In this document: in pieces, positions 1 through 7,745 of the stretch
How positions within the stretch are numbered: the stretch's first letter is position 1
Layout: every line of letters starts with the position of its first letter
NCBI RefSeq assembly: GCF_000003605.2
Contig: NW_003129856.1
Coordinates: forward strand, 156,220 to 166,292
Source: Saccoglossus kowalevskii
Lineage: Eukaryota; Hemichordata; Enteropneusta; Harrimaniidae
DNA length: 10,073 bases
Reading direction: 5' to 3'
Notes under the pieces: model-generated
Told to the model about the DNA's origin: nothing
What the model saw: only the letters and a program-made list of their open reading frames with translations
The model's database searches: none
Made by a program: the position numbers and the translations under genes

Positions 1-560
1 GCTGGCTGTTTTTTTTTTTGCTGAAAACACTTGTGTTTAGAAGTGAGTATGGTTTTCGAGAGGTGGACTTCACACCCTTACCCACTTAATGTGGAAGTAG
101 CCCCCCCCCCCCGGGGGTGCAATTCCACTGCAATTTTTTCAGCTAGAATTCGAACGCCGCTACGGGACACCGGTTCTTATTGGTGGCATACATTTTTGCC
201 TGCGACTCGTAGTCTTTTGCATTTTGTTGTCCTTCAATTCCTCAATCTTATCTAGTACTTAAAGATCATGTTTCTTTTGGAGGTTCGCAATCGTTCTGGC
301 GTTCGTTTAGGCACCTCACGGTGTTCAGGGACGGTGGTTTAGGTTTGTGTGACGAACGACAATCACCCAACGACCGACGCTCACAACTTTGATCCCGCCA
401 TTAACAAAAAACAATATTATGGTGATATAACTTTTCAGATGTTTTTAATTCAGTATTTTTTTCAATATTCTTCCAAAATTCAACCACTATATTTCCCTAA
501 AAATCAAATAATACCGGTTTTATGTATTTCCGTATTAAACCTGTAGTCAATTCATGTCCC
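1..560. other. Left flank with no convincing gene
   Basis: This stretch is less AT-rich than the rest of the window, especially 60-180 and 280-390, and starts near a run of 11 T (9-19). The open frames here are short, use non-ATG starts and give no recognisable protein. A GGTTCGCAATC string near 284 and a reverse-oriented GAATTCGAACGCC near 145 look slightly like tRNA B boxes. Neither has a matching A box or cloverleaf, so I call no RNA gene. It could be the edge of a repeat or of a gene lying to the left. Confidence 0.5.
91..128. repeat. C12G5 homopolymer tract inside an inverted repeat
   Basis: GTGGAA (91-96) and TTCCAC (123-128) are exact reverse complements. They enclose twelve C followed by five G (101-117), which can pair again inside the outer stem. 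The result is a possible hairpin with a G/C inner stem and short unpaired spacers. Long C runs are also prone to sequencing and assembly length errors, so the exact C count is doubtful. Confidence 0.7.
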
Positions 561-584
561 AGGGCCACTTGGTTTAGCCGTGCA

Positions 585-686
585 TTATCAGCCAGTATAC
601 CATGGATTGCATATGCAAATGTTGTGTTTGAACCAATTAAATCAATGGATTAACACCATCAATATACTGGTATAATATAATGTATA
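585..686. repeat. Weak inverted repeat around an octamer-like palindrome
   Basis: CCAGTATA near 592 is the reverse complement of TATACTGG near 664, giving 8-bp arms about 65 bases apart. Between them lies TTGCATATGCAA (near 607), a perfect 12-bp palindrome that runs into the octamer sequence ATGCAAAT. The arms are short enough to arise by chance. No coding sequence is supported here. Confidence 0.35.
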
Positions 687-770
687 TTATGAAAGTTTAA
701 TCAACATTTTATCAATTAACCAACTGTGTCAATTTTACAAAGTGGGAATTGAGATACACTGACATGTGCC

Positions 771-1072
771 TCCACCTGAACGAGAAAAGTCAAGATAATA
801 CTTTTGCTATGTTTTCCTGTAGACGTTATGTTTACTAACTTTATGAGAATGATAGCTTTCATTACTTCATACAATTTAGATTAGCGAATTTGATATACAT
901 CTCGTCGACCATGAATTCAATTTTGGTAAATGTGAATGCTAGTTAATTTTATTGTAAGTCGCAAATCCCTCAGAACGATAAGTATTATAAATGAAGAGAA
1001 GACTGTTTGTCTGTGTCTCTGCTGTTGCTATGTTCACTAACGTTTTTGTAATATTCGTCATTTCATTACTTA
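771..1072 (+). repeat. Two diverged tandem copies of the 1811-1955 repeat module
   Basis: Two consecutive segments (about 771-897 and 927-1068) resemble each other and the module at 1811-1955. Shared landmarks are TCCACCTGAACGAG (771) against CCCTCAGAACGATA (966), and TATGTTTACTAAC (827) against TATGTTCACTAAC (1029). Each is followed by a CATTACT string. The offset is about 200 bases. Copies are strongly diverged, with many substitutions and small indels, so this is an old non-coding repeat family. I do not recognise its class. Confidence 0.65.
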
Positions 1073-1184
1073 GTGCAACTTGTGGAATCGTGTGATTGAC
1101 TGCTTCAAACTAAACCTTTAGATGATTGACTTTGCTATGGGATTTGATAATTTTCGATAATAAAACAAAAATTGAAAATTGACT

Positions 1185-1508
1185 AATCATTATGTAAATT
1201 CGATAATTAATATGTATGTATTTTTACTCAAAACTAATCAGGTCTGCGCTTTGTTCCCGAGCATATATGTACTCAATCCAATAAGTAGTTCTTTATATAT
1301 CAGTAGAAAAGCCAAAGAAAAGCTAAAAATTAGGTAATTATCATGCAAATTAGGTAATTAATAAGCACGAATTTAAACCTAATCAAATCTGCGCGTTAGC
1401 CAAAATAACCTATTCATTAAGTTTCGTCAAACACCAACATATGGTTCCTGAGATATAATTGGATCAGGCGGACGCACACACACATACATATACATTATAC
1501 AGACACAC
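1185..1508 (+). repeat. Tandemly duplicated short element ending in a CA-rich tract
   Basis: The block at about 1185-1250 is repeated at about 1337-1396. Both run from ATCAT through an AATT-rich stretch to CTAATCA, then a TCTGCGC string, roughly 150 bases apart. AAATTAGGTAATTA also occurs twice in succession around 1327-1360. The second copy continues through a TTCGTCAAACACCAACATATGG segment into GACGCACACACACATACAT (1471 on). A short AT-rich element closed by a simple-sequence tail is typical of SINE- or MITE-like insertions in invertebrates. No RNA polymerase III promoter boxes are clear. Confidence 0.6.
1473..1508. repeat. CA/TA microsatellite
   Basis: An imperfect dinucleotide run of CACACACACA, then CATACATATACATTATACAG and ACACAC. 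It probably forms the 3' tail of the adjoining short repeat. Confidence 0.8.
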
Positions 1509-1643
1509 TAACTGTAAAGACTGCCATTGTCTGCTTCGCTCACAGGAGTCAAACATGCCAATAATTTATATATTCCATGCCATTCTACGCTGAAACACAA
1601 TCAGCTAATCATCTCAAGTCTGTGGCGAGTAATATTAAATGTG

Positions 1644-1955
1644 TATGAATGAGATGTCAAAACTCAGTCAACTTGGTAACTCTTTTGTGCACTAAATATG
1701 ACAACTTATTGACAAGCTTATATTGGCTACATCAGCCTATCAGACAGATGAAGTACAACCTGTTTTGATCGGAATGACCAACTGCCTGAACATCCAACTA
1801 TGAATGTGTGTTAAATGTGAATACCAGTTACTTTTATTGGGACTACAACTCAAATCCACCTGAACGAGACGTTTTGAAGTTTCTGTAGTAGTTATGTTCA
1901 CCAACCTTATGGTAGTGAAAGCCTTCATTACTGCGTACAATCTGAGGGATTGCGA
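1644..1955 (+). repeat. Dispersed repeat, copy A
   Basis: This is a non-coding repeat shared with 3272-3576 and partly with 771-1072. The block from TATGAAT through CAGTCAACTTGGTAACTC to TGTGCACTAAA (about 1644-1695) matches 3272-3325. The block around ACTGCCTGAACATCC with TGTTAAATGTGAATA (about 1760-1823) matches 3510-3575. The rest (1856-1955) matches 771-897. Copy A has about 65 bases between the two blocks where copy B has about 185, so one copy carries an indel. It lies directly upstream of the receptor exon and would fall inside its intron. Confidence 0.7.
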
Positions 1956-2026
1956 ATAATTTATACTCAATTTATTGATCATTGATTTTACAAATGCAAA
2001 TGCAATAAATTCTCCTTAAGCAGTAG

Positions 2027-2041
2027 ACCATTTTTTGATAG
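2027..2041 (+). promoter_or_regulatory. 3' splice acceptor of the receptor exon
   Basis: A pyrimidine-rich run (CATTTTTTGATAG) ends in AG at 2040-2041. The downstream frame requires a phase-2 junction, in which 2042 (T) is the third base of a split codon. Counting back from the DRY arginine, that codon is receptor position 3.25, usually cysteine. An upstream exon ending in TG would restore Cys. The receptor-like frame reaches further left only as unrelated residues before a stop at 1983, which supports splicing here. An alternative AG exists at 2019-2020. Confidence 0.6.
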
Positions 2042-2653
2042 TGTGATTATATCTGGGATGCAACCAACGCTATATGTGTCCTCGTTTGTGTCGATGGCAC
2101 TGGTGAGTCTGGATCGATACATCACATCGCCATTGCATTACCATTTGAGAGTGAAAGCGGCAATCATACTTTCCTGGATGATTATAGTGATAATTATATC
2201 AAATATAATCTATTTTTTCTATGACGTAATCGAAGATCATTCTTATGTGCAATCTACTTATGTCACTTTCACTGGACCAATTACAGCCATAGTCATCATG
2301 TTGATACTGATATTTACCAGTGTTCGTATTTTAATCGAAGTTCGTAACAACAAAGTAAAATCAACAATCAAGTTATGGCGACAGCCATCAAGGTACAATC
2401 ATTCAAACCAGCAGTTGAAATTCGTCGTTTCGTTAACAGAGTCGTATTGGTTTTAGTATTTCTAGTAATGTGGATGCCATATGTCGTTGTAGGGGCTACT
2501 TCAATGTTTACATCCAAACAAATTGCAGGGTTAACGCTTGAATTGGTTGGATCATTTATTTTTTTTAATTCGTGTATTAACCCAGTTCTGTATGCAATGA
2601 ATCGTGATTTCAAGAAAGCCTACCTTAAAATATTTCGTTTGAAATTTGTTTAG
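2042..2653 (+). CDS. Class A (rhodopsin-like) GPCR, 3' exon from TM3 to stop, with one frame break
   Basis: The product is a seven-helix plasma-membrane receptor that would signal through heterotrimeric G proteins; its ligand is unknown. Numbering from 2043, TM3 ends in S-L-D-R-Y (residues 22-26), TM4 carries Trp45, and TM5 has Pro79 at the 5.50 position followed by a hydrophobic helix. After a shift to the frame read at 2375, TM6 has W-M-P (W6.48 and P6.50), TM7 has N-S-C-I-N-P-V-L-Y (NPxxY), and helix 8 begins N-R-D-F. A short tail ends at TAG 2651-2653. TM1 and TM2 are absent and must lie in upstream exons, which I could not find. Position 3.32 is Gln, not the Asp of amine receptors. The second extracellular loop is short and lacks the usual Cys. 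TM7 looks amine- or MECA-like, but I cannot name a subfamily. The frame break lies in cytoplasmic loop 3, between 2348 and 2456. Confidence 0.88.
2348..2456 (+). other. Window of the reading-frame break in receptor loop 3
   Basis: Frame 1 (TM3-TM5) stays open to a stop just after 2453. Frame 2 (TM6-TM7) opens after a TAA at 2345-2347. A net change of one lost base or two gained bases anywhere between joins them. Exactly one GT-AG interval in this window restores the frame: 2355-2392 (GTAAAA to CATCAAG, 38 nt). That is shorter than normal animal introns and has a poor pyrimidine tract. A true frameshift (pseudogene or allele) or a base-calling error is at least as likely. Confidence 0.75.
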
Positions 2654-3271
2654 ATTATGCCGATAAATAAGTAATGTTTTCTCACGTATCAAGGTTGAAG
2701 ATTAGTTGCATCTGCATAGTGTTCATGACTTTTGTCGTACCGTAACATATTGAAAGAAATTGCACTGTATGATAAAAAATGATTAAATCCATTGAAAAAA
2801 CGTATTATTATAGAAGACCAAAACATATCTATCCCTGTCATTGATACACTACTATAATGCAATGTTGTATTTTGGTGTAGCGAGAAGATCATTACATAGT
2901 TTTTGTGTTGCCGTGATTTGAGTGGGAACATTGCTAGTCGTATTTTACATATTTGACTTCCTAAACATTATACCAAATTTACTGCTTCAAATATACTTCG
3001 ATTATTTTCGACAAATTAATGAACAATGGTGAATAACATTTAAACAGTGAGCTCTTCCTTAGTGACATAACATTATTTCGTTTTTGTAAAAAAAGGAAAT
3101 TTATATTTTGGTCTATGGGGGATATTTGAATAGCCAAAGTAACTTTAAATTAGCCTCAAAAAGAAAATTGAAACCTTGAAAAGAAGTCCAATTTTTGATG
3201 AGTTAATTAACGATATATTGTATAAAATGAGAATAAATTGAATATAATAATGATTTATATACTTAGAGAAA
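2654..3271 (+). other. Probable 3' UTR and flank of the receptor gene
   Basis: This AT-rich, non-coding stretch follows the receptor stop. A canonical AATAAA occurs at 3232-3237, and a weaker AATAAG lies close to the stop near 2668. Either could serve as a polyadenylation signal, but no strong downstream GU-rich element is visible. The minus-strand frame across 2689-2931 gives an unremarkable peptide and is not called. Confidence 0.4.
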
Positions 3272-3576
3272 TATGAATACGGTGTCAACATCGCAGTCAA
3301 CTTGGTAACTCGTTTGTGCACTAAACAGAACTACCTTACACTACGAGGTAGTGTCATTGCCTGAAACTCACACGACCATTGGCATTCCACCACCGAGAAT
3401 AAAAAAAGAAATTGGATGATTTTTTTAGAAATATTTAGAAATGTAATTGTTGTTTAAAACAGTAATGTACATATTTGCATTAATAATGGCCACGTCGGCA
3501 TATGAGACCCTTTTGATCAGATTGACTAACTGCCTGAATATCCCACTATGAATGCCAGTATGTTAAATGTGAATAA
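3272..3576 (+). repeat. Dispersed repeat, copy B
   Basis: This is the second copy of the repeat at 1644-1955, in the same orientation. CAGTCAACTTGGTAACTC with TGTGCACTAAA (3294-3325) and the block around ACTGCCTGAATATCC with TGTTAAATGTGAATA (about 3510-3575) correspond to copy A. The blocks are separated by about 185 bases, against about 65 in copy A. The extra DNA includes poly-A/poly-T-rich sequence near 3400-3440. TGGCCACGTCGGCATATGAGAC (about 3487) also aligns to the copy A segment near 1724. Confidence 0.7.
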
Positions 3577-4230
3577 TAATTACTACAATTCGAGTTTGAA
3601 CTTCTAAATCCCGCGTAACCGTGACATCGCATTACTGAGGTTAAGGAAAACAATTAAATCTGACAGGTTGTGTACAGTAAACACATGTTATACAATTATT
3701 ATGGTTTAGTGCTTGATCAGTATGGATCAGGAATTTGAAATCCAACCCCAAATATGCACAATATTCTGATTGTACCCACTATTTTGATTGTGATGTAAAC
3801 CATTATCAACTTGATCTCTTTCTTCATGCTTGAGGCATCTGAAGCCATAATTATTATTTGATTATCGCAACTACAAGTGTGTCGACTTGTATGTGATTGG
3901 CAGCTACTGAGCAAGATCTATACCCCGCACTGTGACAGTAGCTGTTCGTGGTCATGTCAACCCGCGCTGAATTAGCATATCCTGTAGCTGTACCTTATAG
4001 CTGTACCCTATTTATGCTGTCAGCTAGTTTTAACTATGACAGTATCGTCTTTTTTAAGTGAATTAATATAGTTACATGAAATCTGTTATTGTATTCACCA
4101 AATAGTCTAGTAAACTCTGGTGAATTGTTTTGTGTAATAATTTTATTTCTCTGACATTGTGAACTCATAATTTCAGCATTATGTATATCATATCGCAATA
4201 GGAAGTTACTTTATTCAACTACTTTCATCC
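3577..4230. other. Non-coding stretch with small inverted and direct repeats
   Basis: I see no gene on either strand. TACAAGT (3872-3878) and ACTTGTA (3885-3891) form a 7-bp inverted repeat with a 6-base loop. TAGCTGTACC occurs twice about 15 bases apart near 3983-4010. Several CTGTAGCTGT/CAGTAGCTGT variants lie nearby. These are within chance expectation for AT-rich intergenic DNA. Confidence 0.5.
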
Positions 4231-4242
4231 ACACGCACCCCC

Positions 4243-4279
4243 CACAAACACACACACATACACACACACGCGCACACAC
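4243..4279. repeat. CA microsatellite
   Basis: A run of CA dinucleotides is interrupted by AAA, TA and CGCG. It is preceded by a short C-run (CACCCCCC). This simple-sequence repeat is probably variable in length. Confidence 0.9.
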
Positions 4280-5540
4280 TGTCCACAACACTGCTCATAA
4301 TCAACCTCACTGGAAGAAAATAATAAAACAACTGAAGCCAGACCTCGTGTGTTCAACTTTCGGCGGTTATTCATTTATTCACGGGATTCTATACATTGTT
4401 TTGCAATATTAATCTATTTACATGATGTTTGGAGTATACATAACATAGGGAGTCTAACAAGTGATACATTTGTTTGCCAGCGTAATGCATAATGTACAGG
4501 CTGTTCGGTTCCCCAGCAACAGATAGTCATGTTATGTGCAGGTTTCACTGCAATATTCTTATATTATGTTGAGGAAAAATCGGTAAACTGCGTTTCCAAA
4601 ATTCTTGTAGGTGCTTTATTGCAAATACTCAGTAATATAATGTCTGGCAAAACAATATGGCTGATTCAAAAATCTTAAAATGATGATAACCTTATTGGTT
4701 GTCTCAGAAATACTACATTTATATATAATTTGAGAGTTTCTGATATCATATTGACGTCATAATACGTTAACGGGTTAGCAAAATGCGTTTGGAAGGAACT
4801 ATCATATGGTTATTTATCATTCATGGAACGTTCGAACGTCTTTTTGATTCTACAATAAAATGTTATCACGTAATCGAAAACTCATCGAATACGCAGAACA
4901 TATGTTTTTACTGTACGACCTGAACACTAGATTGTATTAGATAATGCCCGCTGGAGACTTTGACCCAACCCTGGAACCATATTTTTTCACTTGCAACGTC
5001 AAAATATAGCGTATACCATATGGTTTCAGCGTTCTCATTTTGGCGATAGTCGCTACATATTGGCACTAATGACACAGGAAATCAATAACAACAAATCGAC
5101 AGTATTTAAATGGTAGAAAGAACAGATGTTGATATATTGTGAGGTTCTTTAGTTGAGCACTTAGATGAACCATGCTGTAAATCTGGCTTTATATGGTGTT
5201 TTATGCAGTTTAGGTATCCAATATAAAGTGGCCAAGACATTTTTTTGGAGTCGAGTGTTTGTAGGAAGACTACTTAATGCTTCAGAGAAAACTAATTTTA
5301 TTGATTAAACATACGCAGTAATCTCTCACAGGCACAATATTATTAGCGCAATCACATATGTGTCATAGAGACACTTTTCATGATCCCAGATGACTTACTA
5401 TATATTTAGGTCTACTGTGGAAGCATGATTCAAATTTGTGAATAAGAAAGCACTCTACACATCAAACAGCTCTGTCCAATTCTGACAGTATATCATGTCC
5501 ATTCATTCTAAAGTTTGTTTGAGTTTGTCCTGTTTTACCA
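4280..5540. other. Intergenic stretch, no supported gene
   Basis: This is mostly AT-rich non-coding sequence. It contains a perfect CREB/ATF consensus palindrome TGACGTCA (4752-4759), a perfect 12-bp palindrome ACGTTCGAACGT (4828-4839) and ACCATATGGT (5015-5024). On the minus strand, about 5084 down to 4914 is free of stops for 57 codons and follows a plausible splice acceptor. It includes W-Y-T-L-Y-F-D and K-I-W-F-Q-G-W, but I do not recognise the protein. A run of that length is not rare by chance. Confidence 0.4.
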
Positions 5541-5544
5541 ACTT

Positions 5545-5615
5545 ATACACCCGGTACCGACGTCCAATGCGTAAATAAACGCGTACCTAAACGTAGCTCA
5601 CCAAAGGAAAACACG
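5545..5615 (+). promoter_or_regulatory. CpG-rich 5' leader or promoter patch
   Basis: About 70 bases before the ATG at 5616 are dense in CpG (for example GTACCGACGTCC and AACGCGTACC), unlike the surrounding AT-rich DNA. There is no TATA box at a fitting distance. In-frame stops (TAA, TAG near 5588-5596) separate this patch from the coding start, so it is leader or promoter sequence, not coding. Confidence 0.35.
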
Positions 5616-5804
5616 ATGGCCCGTTTTATCGATGTCGACGAATCCTCAGTTAAACATGCAAGAACTGAAAAAAATACCACCAATTTTGAAGACCTTCCTG
5701 TCGTTGAGCTCGCCGACTTGCTGCCGGAATTTCACGCATCAGCTCGCAAGTAAGATGGAGTGCAGTACAGCAATCCATCGCTGTCTGGTTTACGAGCTTC
5801 TTAA
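5616..5804 (+). pseudogene. Broken N-terminal fragment of a Crypton-derived (DUF3504, ZMYM/QRICH1/KCTD1-like) protein
   Basis: The ATG at 5616 has a strong start context (A at -3, G at +4) and opens 45 codons beginning M-A-R-F-I-D-V-D. The part F-E-D-L-P-V-V-E-L-A-D-L-L-P-E-F ending A-S-A-R-K resembles a helical N-terminal module. That module is seen in invertebrate proteins related to Crypton tyrosine recombinases, where ARK is usually followed by DG-x-x-Y-x-x-x-SL. Here a TAA (5751-5753) interrupts, and the same frame then reads D-G-V-Q-Y-S-N-P-S-L-S-G-L-R-A-S before a second TAA (5802-5804). This looks like a nonsense-mutated copy. About 25 residues of the family's middle region also seem missing between the start and F-E-D-L. 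The alternative is a short first exon using GTAAGA at 5750, but the matching sequence beyond the stop argues against it. Family assignment is from memory of motif patterns. Confidence 0.5.
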
Positions 5805-6190
5805 AAATACTGGTGTTTAAACGTCAACTGTCCCTGATGAACATAAGAAAACAATCATGTAAACATGCCAAGTGTATTGATGTCAGGTTTTCTATCTATT
5901 CAAGACAATTATTTACACGTTATTTTCAATGTTTTAATATACGCTACATTATATTACATTACATGATATATCACCACGTGTTTACTTATTTGGTAAGACG
6001 AATGGTATTTCGGCTTGGTATTTGCATGATTTTAAAGAATGTGGCACAAATGGCGGAACATGTACGTAGCCATAGATTAGTCTTGCTTAGCCTTGCAAAT
6101 ATTATTGTTTTGTATCGTATATGATAATAATGCATTTAAAACAAATCTGTTAACCTACAGACGTTCACGCAAATTTCGAGTCGGACCAAG
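5805..6190. other. AT-rich stretch with no supported gene
   Basis: A 103-codon plus-strand frame (5813-6124) spans this region. It begins with GTG, is rich in Tyr, Ile, Arg and His, and shows no domain or membrane pattern, so I treat it as chance. TTAGTCTTGCTTAGCCTTGC near 6078 resembles the repeated CTAGTCTTG string at 6230-6252. Confidence 0.5.
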
Positions 6191-6194
6191 ATTG

Positions 6195-6260
6195 TATATA
6201 TAAAGCAAGGGAAGAGACATGTTGGTGAACTAGTCTTGCTAGTCTAGTCTTGCACTGTGA
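6195..6260 (+). promoter_or_regulatory. Candidate TATA promoter with a duplicated CTAGTCTTG
   Basis: TATATATAAAG (6195-6205) is a near-ideal TATA box. About 25-35 bases downstream, CTAGTCTTG occurs twice (6230-6238 and 6244-6252), followed by GTGAGT (near 6257), which matches a 5' splice donor. This could be the promoter and tiny first exon of an unseen transcript. In DNA this AT-rich a TATA string can also arise by chance, and no coding sequence follows in the next several hundred bases. Confidence 0.25.
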
Positions 6261-6794
6261 GTGTTTTATCGGTTGCAGTCTGTAAAATACCATTTTTTTC
6301 ACAAATAAAAACATTAAAAAAAACAAAGAACTGCAAACCTCACATCTTTATATTTTTGAGTGTGCAAGCCAAGTTTCCACATACAAAAATACACATAAGC
6401 TTTCTATTTAATTTATTTTATTATATAATATTTTCAACGAATTCTTTAAAATAACTTTACAATATAGACAAATTCATTTTTTGGACACCATTTCAGCTTA
6501 ATATCATATAATCCCTATCCTTATATTTGAAACTGTTCCAAGACATTTGAGAAAATTATTTTAAAAGCATAACAATACAACGACTAGATTTGGTGTCAAA
6601 GTTTGCTCCCAATTCATATTGGAATATTGCCAGCAATTATTAATAAAGCTTGTTCAGAATACCATTTATTCCCGACATCATAATCAGTGGCTAGTTCTCA
6701 GGATCTACAACAGTAATAAATAAACAGAAATCATTTTGCTACCATGTTTTCAGAAGACACCGCCATATCAAGCTGCAGGGTGTCTAAAAATGAC
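6261..6794. other. AT-rich intergenic stretch
   Basis: I see no gene. An AATAAA lies at 6304-6309 and an A-rich run follows around 6310-6327. The 6257-6454 plus-strand frame is low-complexity Phe/Lys/Ile/Ser sequence and is not called. Confidence 0.5.
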
Positions 6795-6989
6795 TCAACA
6801 ACCAATAAACACGCCTTCCACCCACCACAAAAATTGTAACCATAGTTGAACAACCAATAGAGCAACAAATATCAGGCTGTACCCTGTAAAAAACGAGATA
6901 GCAATTACAACTAGTCCTAACGAACATGAAATCGTCCACCTCCTCCCAATACACCCTACAGCATTAATGGTTCTTATACTCATTTGCAT
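6795..6989 (-). CDS. Hydrophobic open frame, possible transporter exon (uncertain)
   Basis: This minus-strand frame encodes 64 residues. The stretch I-G-R-R-W-T-I-S (residues 14-21) leads into about 40 strongly hydrophobic residues, enough for two membrane helices. A GRR just before a helix recalls the cytoplasmic-loop motif of major facilitator transporters (D-x-x-G-R-R). However, the expected Asp is Gly here. The ATG is directly preceded by a sequence resembling a splice acceptor (TTGTTGTGCATAG), so it could be an internal exon. A second acceptor-like string (TTTTTTACAG) lies inside the frame. No neighbouring exons are found. It may equally be a chance frame, since AT-rich DNA readily encodes hydrophobic runs. 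Confidence 0.2.
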   Translation of the reverse strand: MQMSIRTINAVGCIGRRWTISCSLGLVVIAISFFTGYSLIFVALLVVQLWLQFLWWVEGVFIGC

Positions 6990-7177
6990 CTATGCACAAC
7001 AAGCTTAGCCAATAGATACACCTGACTCAGCAAACTTTTGACCAACCACTCATTCTAATTATTGTTCTGACGGCATGTAGTGCGATTTAAGCTATTAACG
7101 TACCTTGCACAGTTGATCAAAATGATTGTAAAGTTATTGCAAAGTTGGTAGATATATTTGTATATATGACCTGAGCT

Positions 7178-7185
7178 ATTTGCAT
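7178..7185 (+). promoter_or_regulatory. ATTTGCAT octamer in the array unit
   Basis: The perfect POU/Oct octamer occurs at the same place in all four copies (7178, 8087, 9016 and 9945). It is flanked by conserved TATGAC and AAAGG or TAAGG. Octamers act in distal elements of snRNA-type promoters in vertebrates. Whether that applies here is unknown. Confidence 0.35.
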
Positions 7186-7410
7186 ATGGAAAGGTGCAGT
7201 TGTAAAGTCGACAAATTTAATAAAAGCCAGTTCAAAACAGCCTATACATGTTCACATAAGCTGACTGTTAAATGTTAGAAAACAGCGTGCAAAGTTGAAA
7301 AAACGAAGCAAAGTTGGCGGAGTTGCTTGTATGTTTAACCTATGTCATTACCATGACAACCACGCAGTTAAATTTCGAAAACATTAAGTAAATGTTGCGA
7401 GAATGCCTCA

Positions 7411-7440
7411 TATATAAGCAGATTATCACAACAGTCAACC
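7411..7440 (+). promoter_or_regulatory. Conserved TATATAAG block in the array unit
   Basis: TATATAAGCAGATTATCACA is identical in copies 1, 2 and 3 (from 7411, about 8319 and about 9248), inside a longer block with only a few differences. A TATA box followed at 20-30 bases by ACAGTCAAC/ACAGTCAGC would fit a core promoter reading toward the 5S-like segment. Function is inferred only from conservation and the motif. Confidence 0.35.
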
Positions 7441-7709
7441 GAAAAATCGAACTGCTTACAAAGTTGTGAAAAGGATTGCAAAGTTGGTAGTTTCATTCGG
7501 GGTTGTTACCTGTCATATCATATTAATAATTCTCATAGTTAAAAGTTTGAATGTGAACAAGTATCTCGTATATTGCTGTTAAATTTCAACAGTGTTACTC
7601 CAAGTATGTAGAGGTCATAGGTCAATTCTAAAAGGTACTTGTGCAAGCGATTTTAAAATTTCAAACAACATGAAATAGCCGCTAATTCGGGCTAATTTCA
7701 AAGAATCCA

Positions 7710-7735
7710 GGCAGCTGTGTGGTTAGATGTACGGC
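7710..7735 (+). other. tRNA A-box-like stretch upstream of the 5S-like segment
   Basis: GGCAGCTGTGTGGTTAGATG resembles the D-arm/A-box of tRNA genes (TGGCNNAGTGGTTAGA-type). It begins about 35 bases before the 5S-like segment in every full unit (near 8629 and 9557 in copies 2 and 3). No tRNA B box or anticodon arm follows. It also shares GTGGTTAG with the 5S-like segment itself, so a partial 5S duplication is an alternative explanation. Confidence 0.35.
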
Positions 7736-7745
7736 AAATGATTAA

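Noticed and set aside
31-255. 74-codon plus-strand open frame near the left edge
   Set aside because: It needs a TTG start and runs through the C12G5 tract. The protein resembles nothing I know.
130-292. tRNA-like B-box strings
   Set aside because: No A box at the right distance, no cloverleaf and no terminator.
349-546. 65-codon plus-strand open frame
   Set aside because: It has a GTG start and Phe/Gln/Tyr-rich low-complexity sequence, with no support.
470-640. Minus-strand stop-free stretch containing A-D-N-A-R-L-N-Q-V-A-L-G-H-E-L
   Set aside because: The composition is protein-like, but there is no AG acceptor or ATG near its upstream end and only a weak donor. Its length is compatible with chance.
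1740-1982. 80-codon minus-strand frame
   Set aside because: It lies within the dispersed repeat, and the equivalent regions of the other copies show no conserved frame.
2368-2613. Minus-strand frame opposite the receptor
   Set aside because: It is a shadow of the TM6-TM7 coding sequence.
5813-6124. 103-codon plus-strand open frame
   Set aside because: It starts with GTG, has a biased Tyr/Ile/Arg/His composition, and shows no domain, signal or membrane pattern. It lies in AT-rich DNA after a broken gene.
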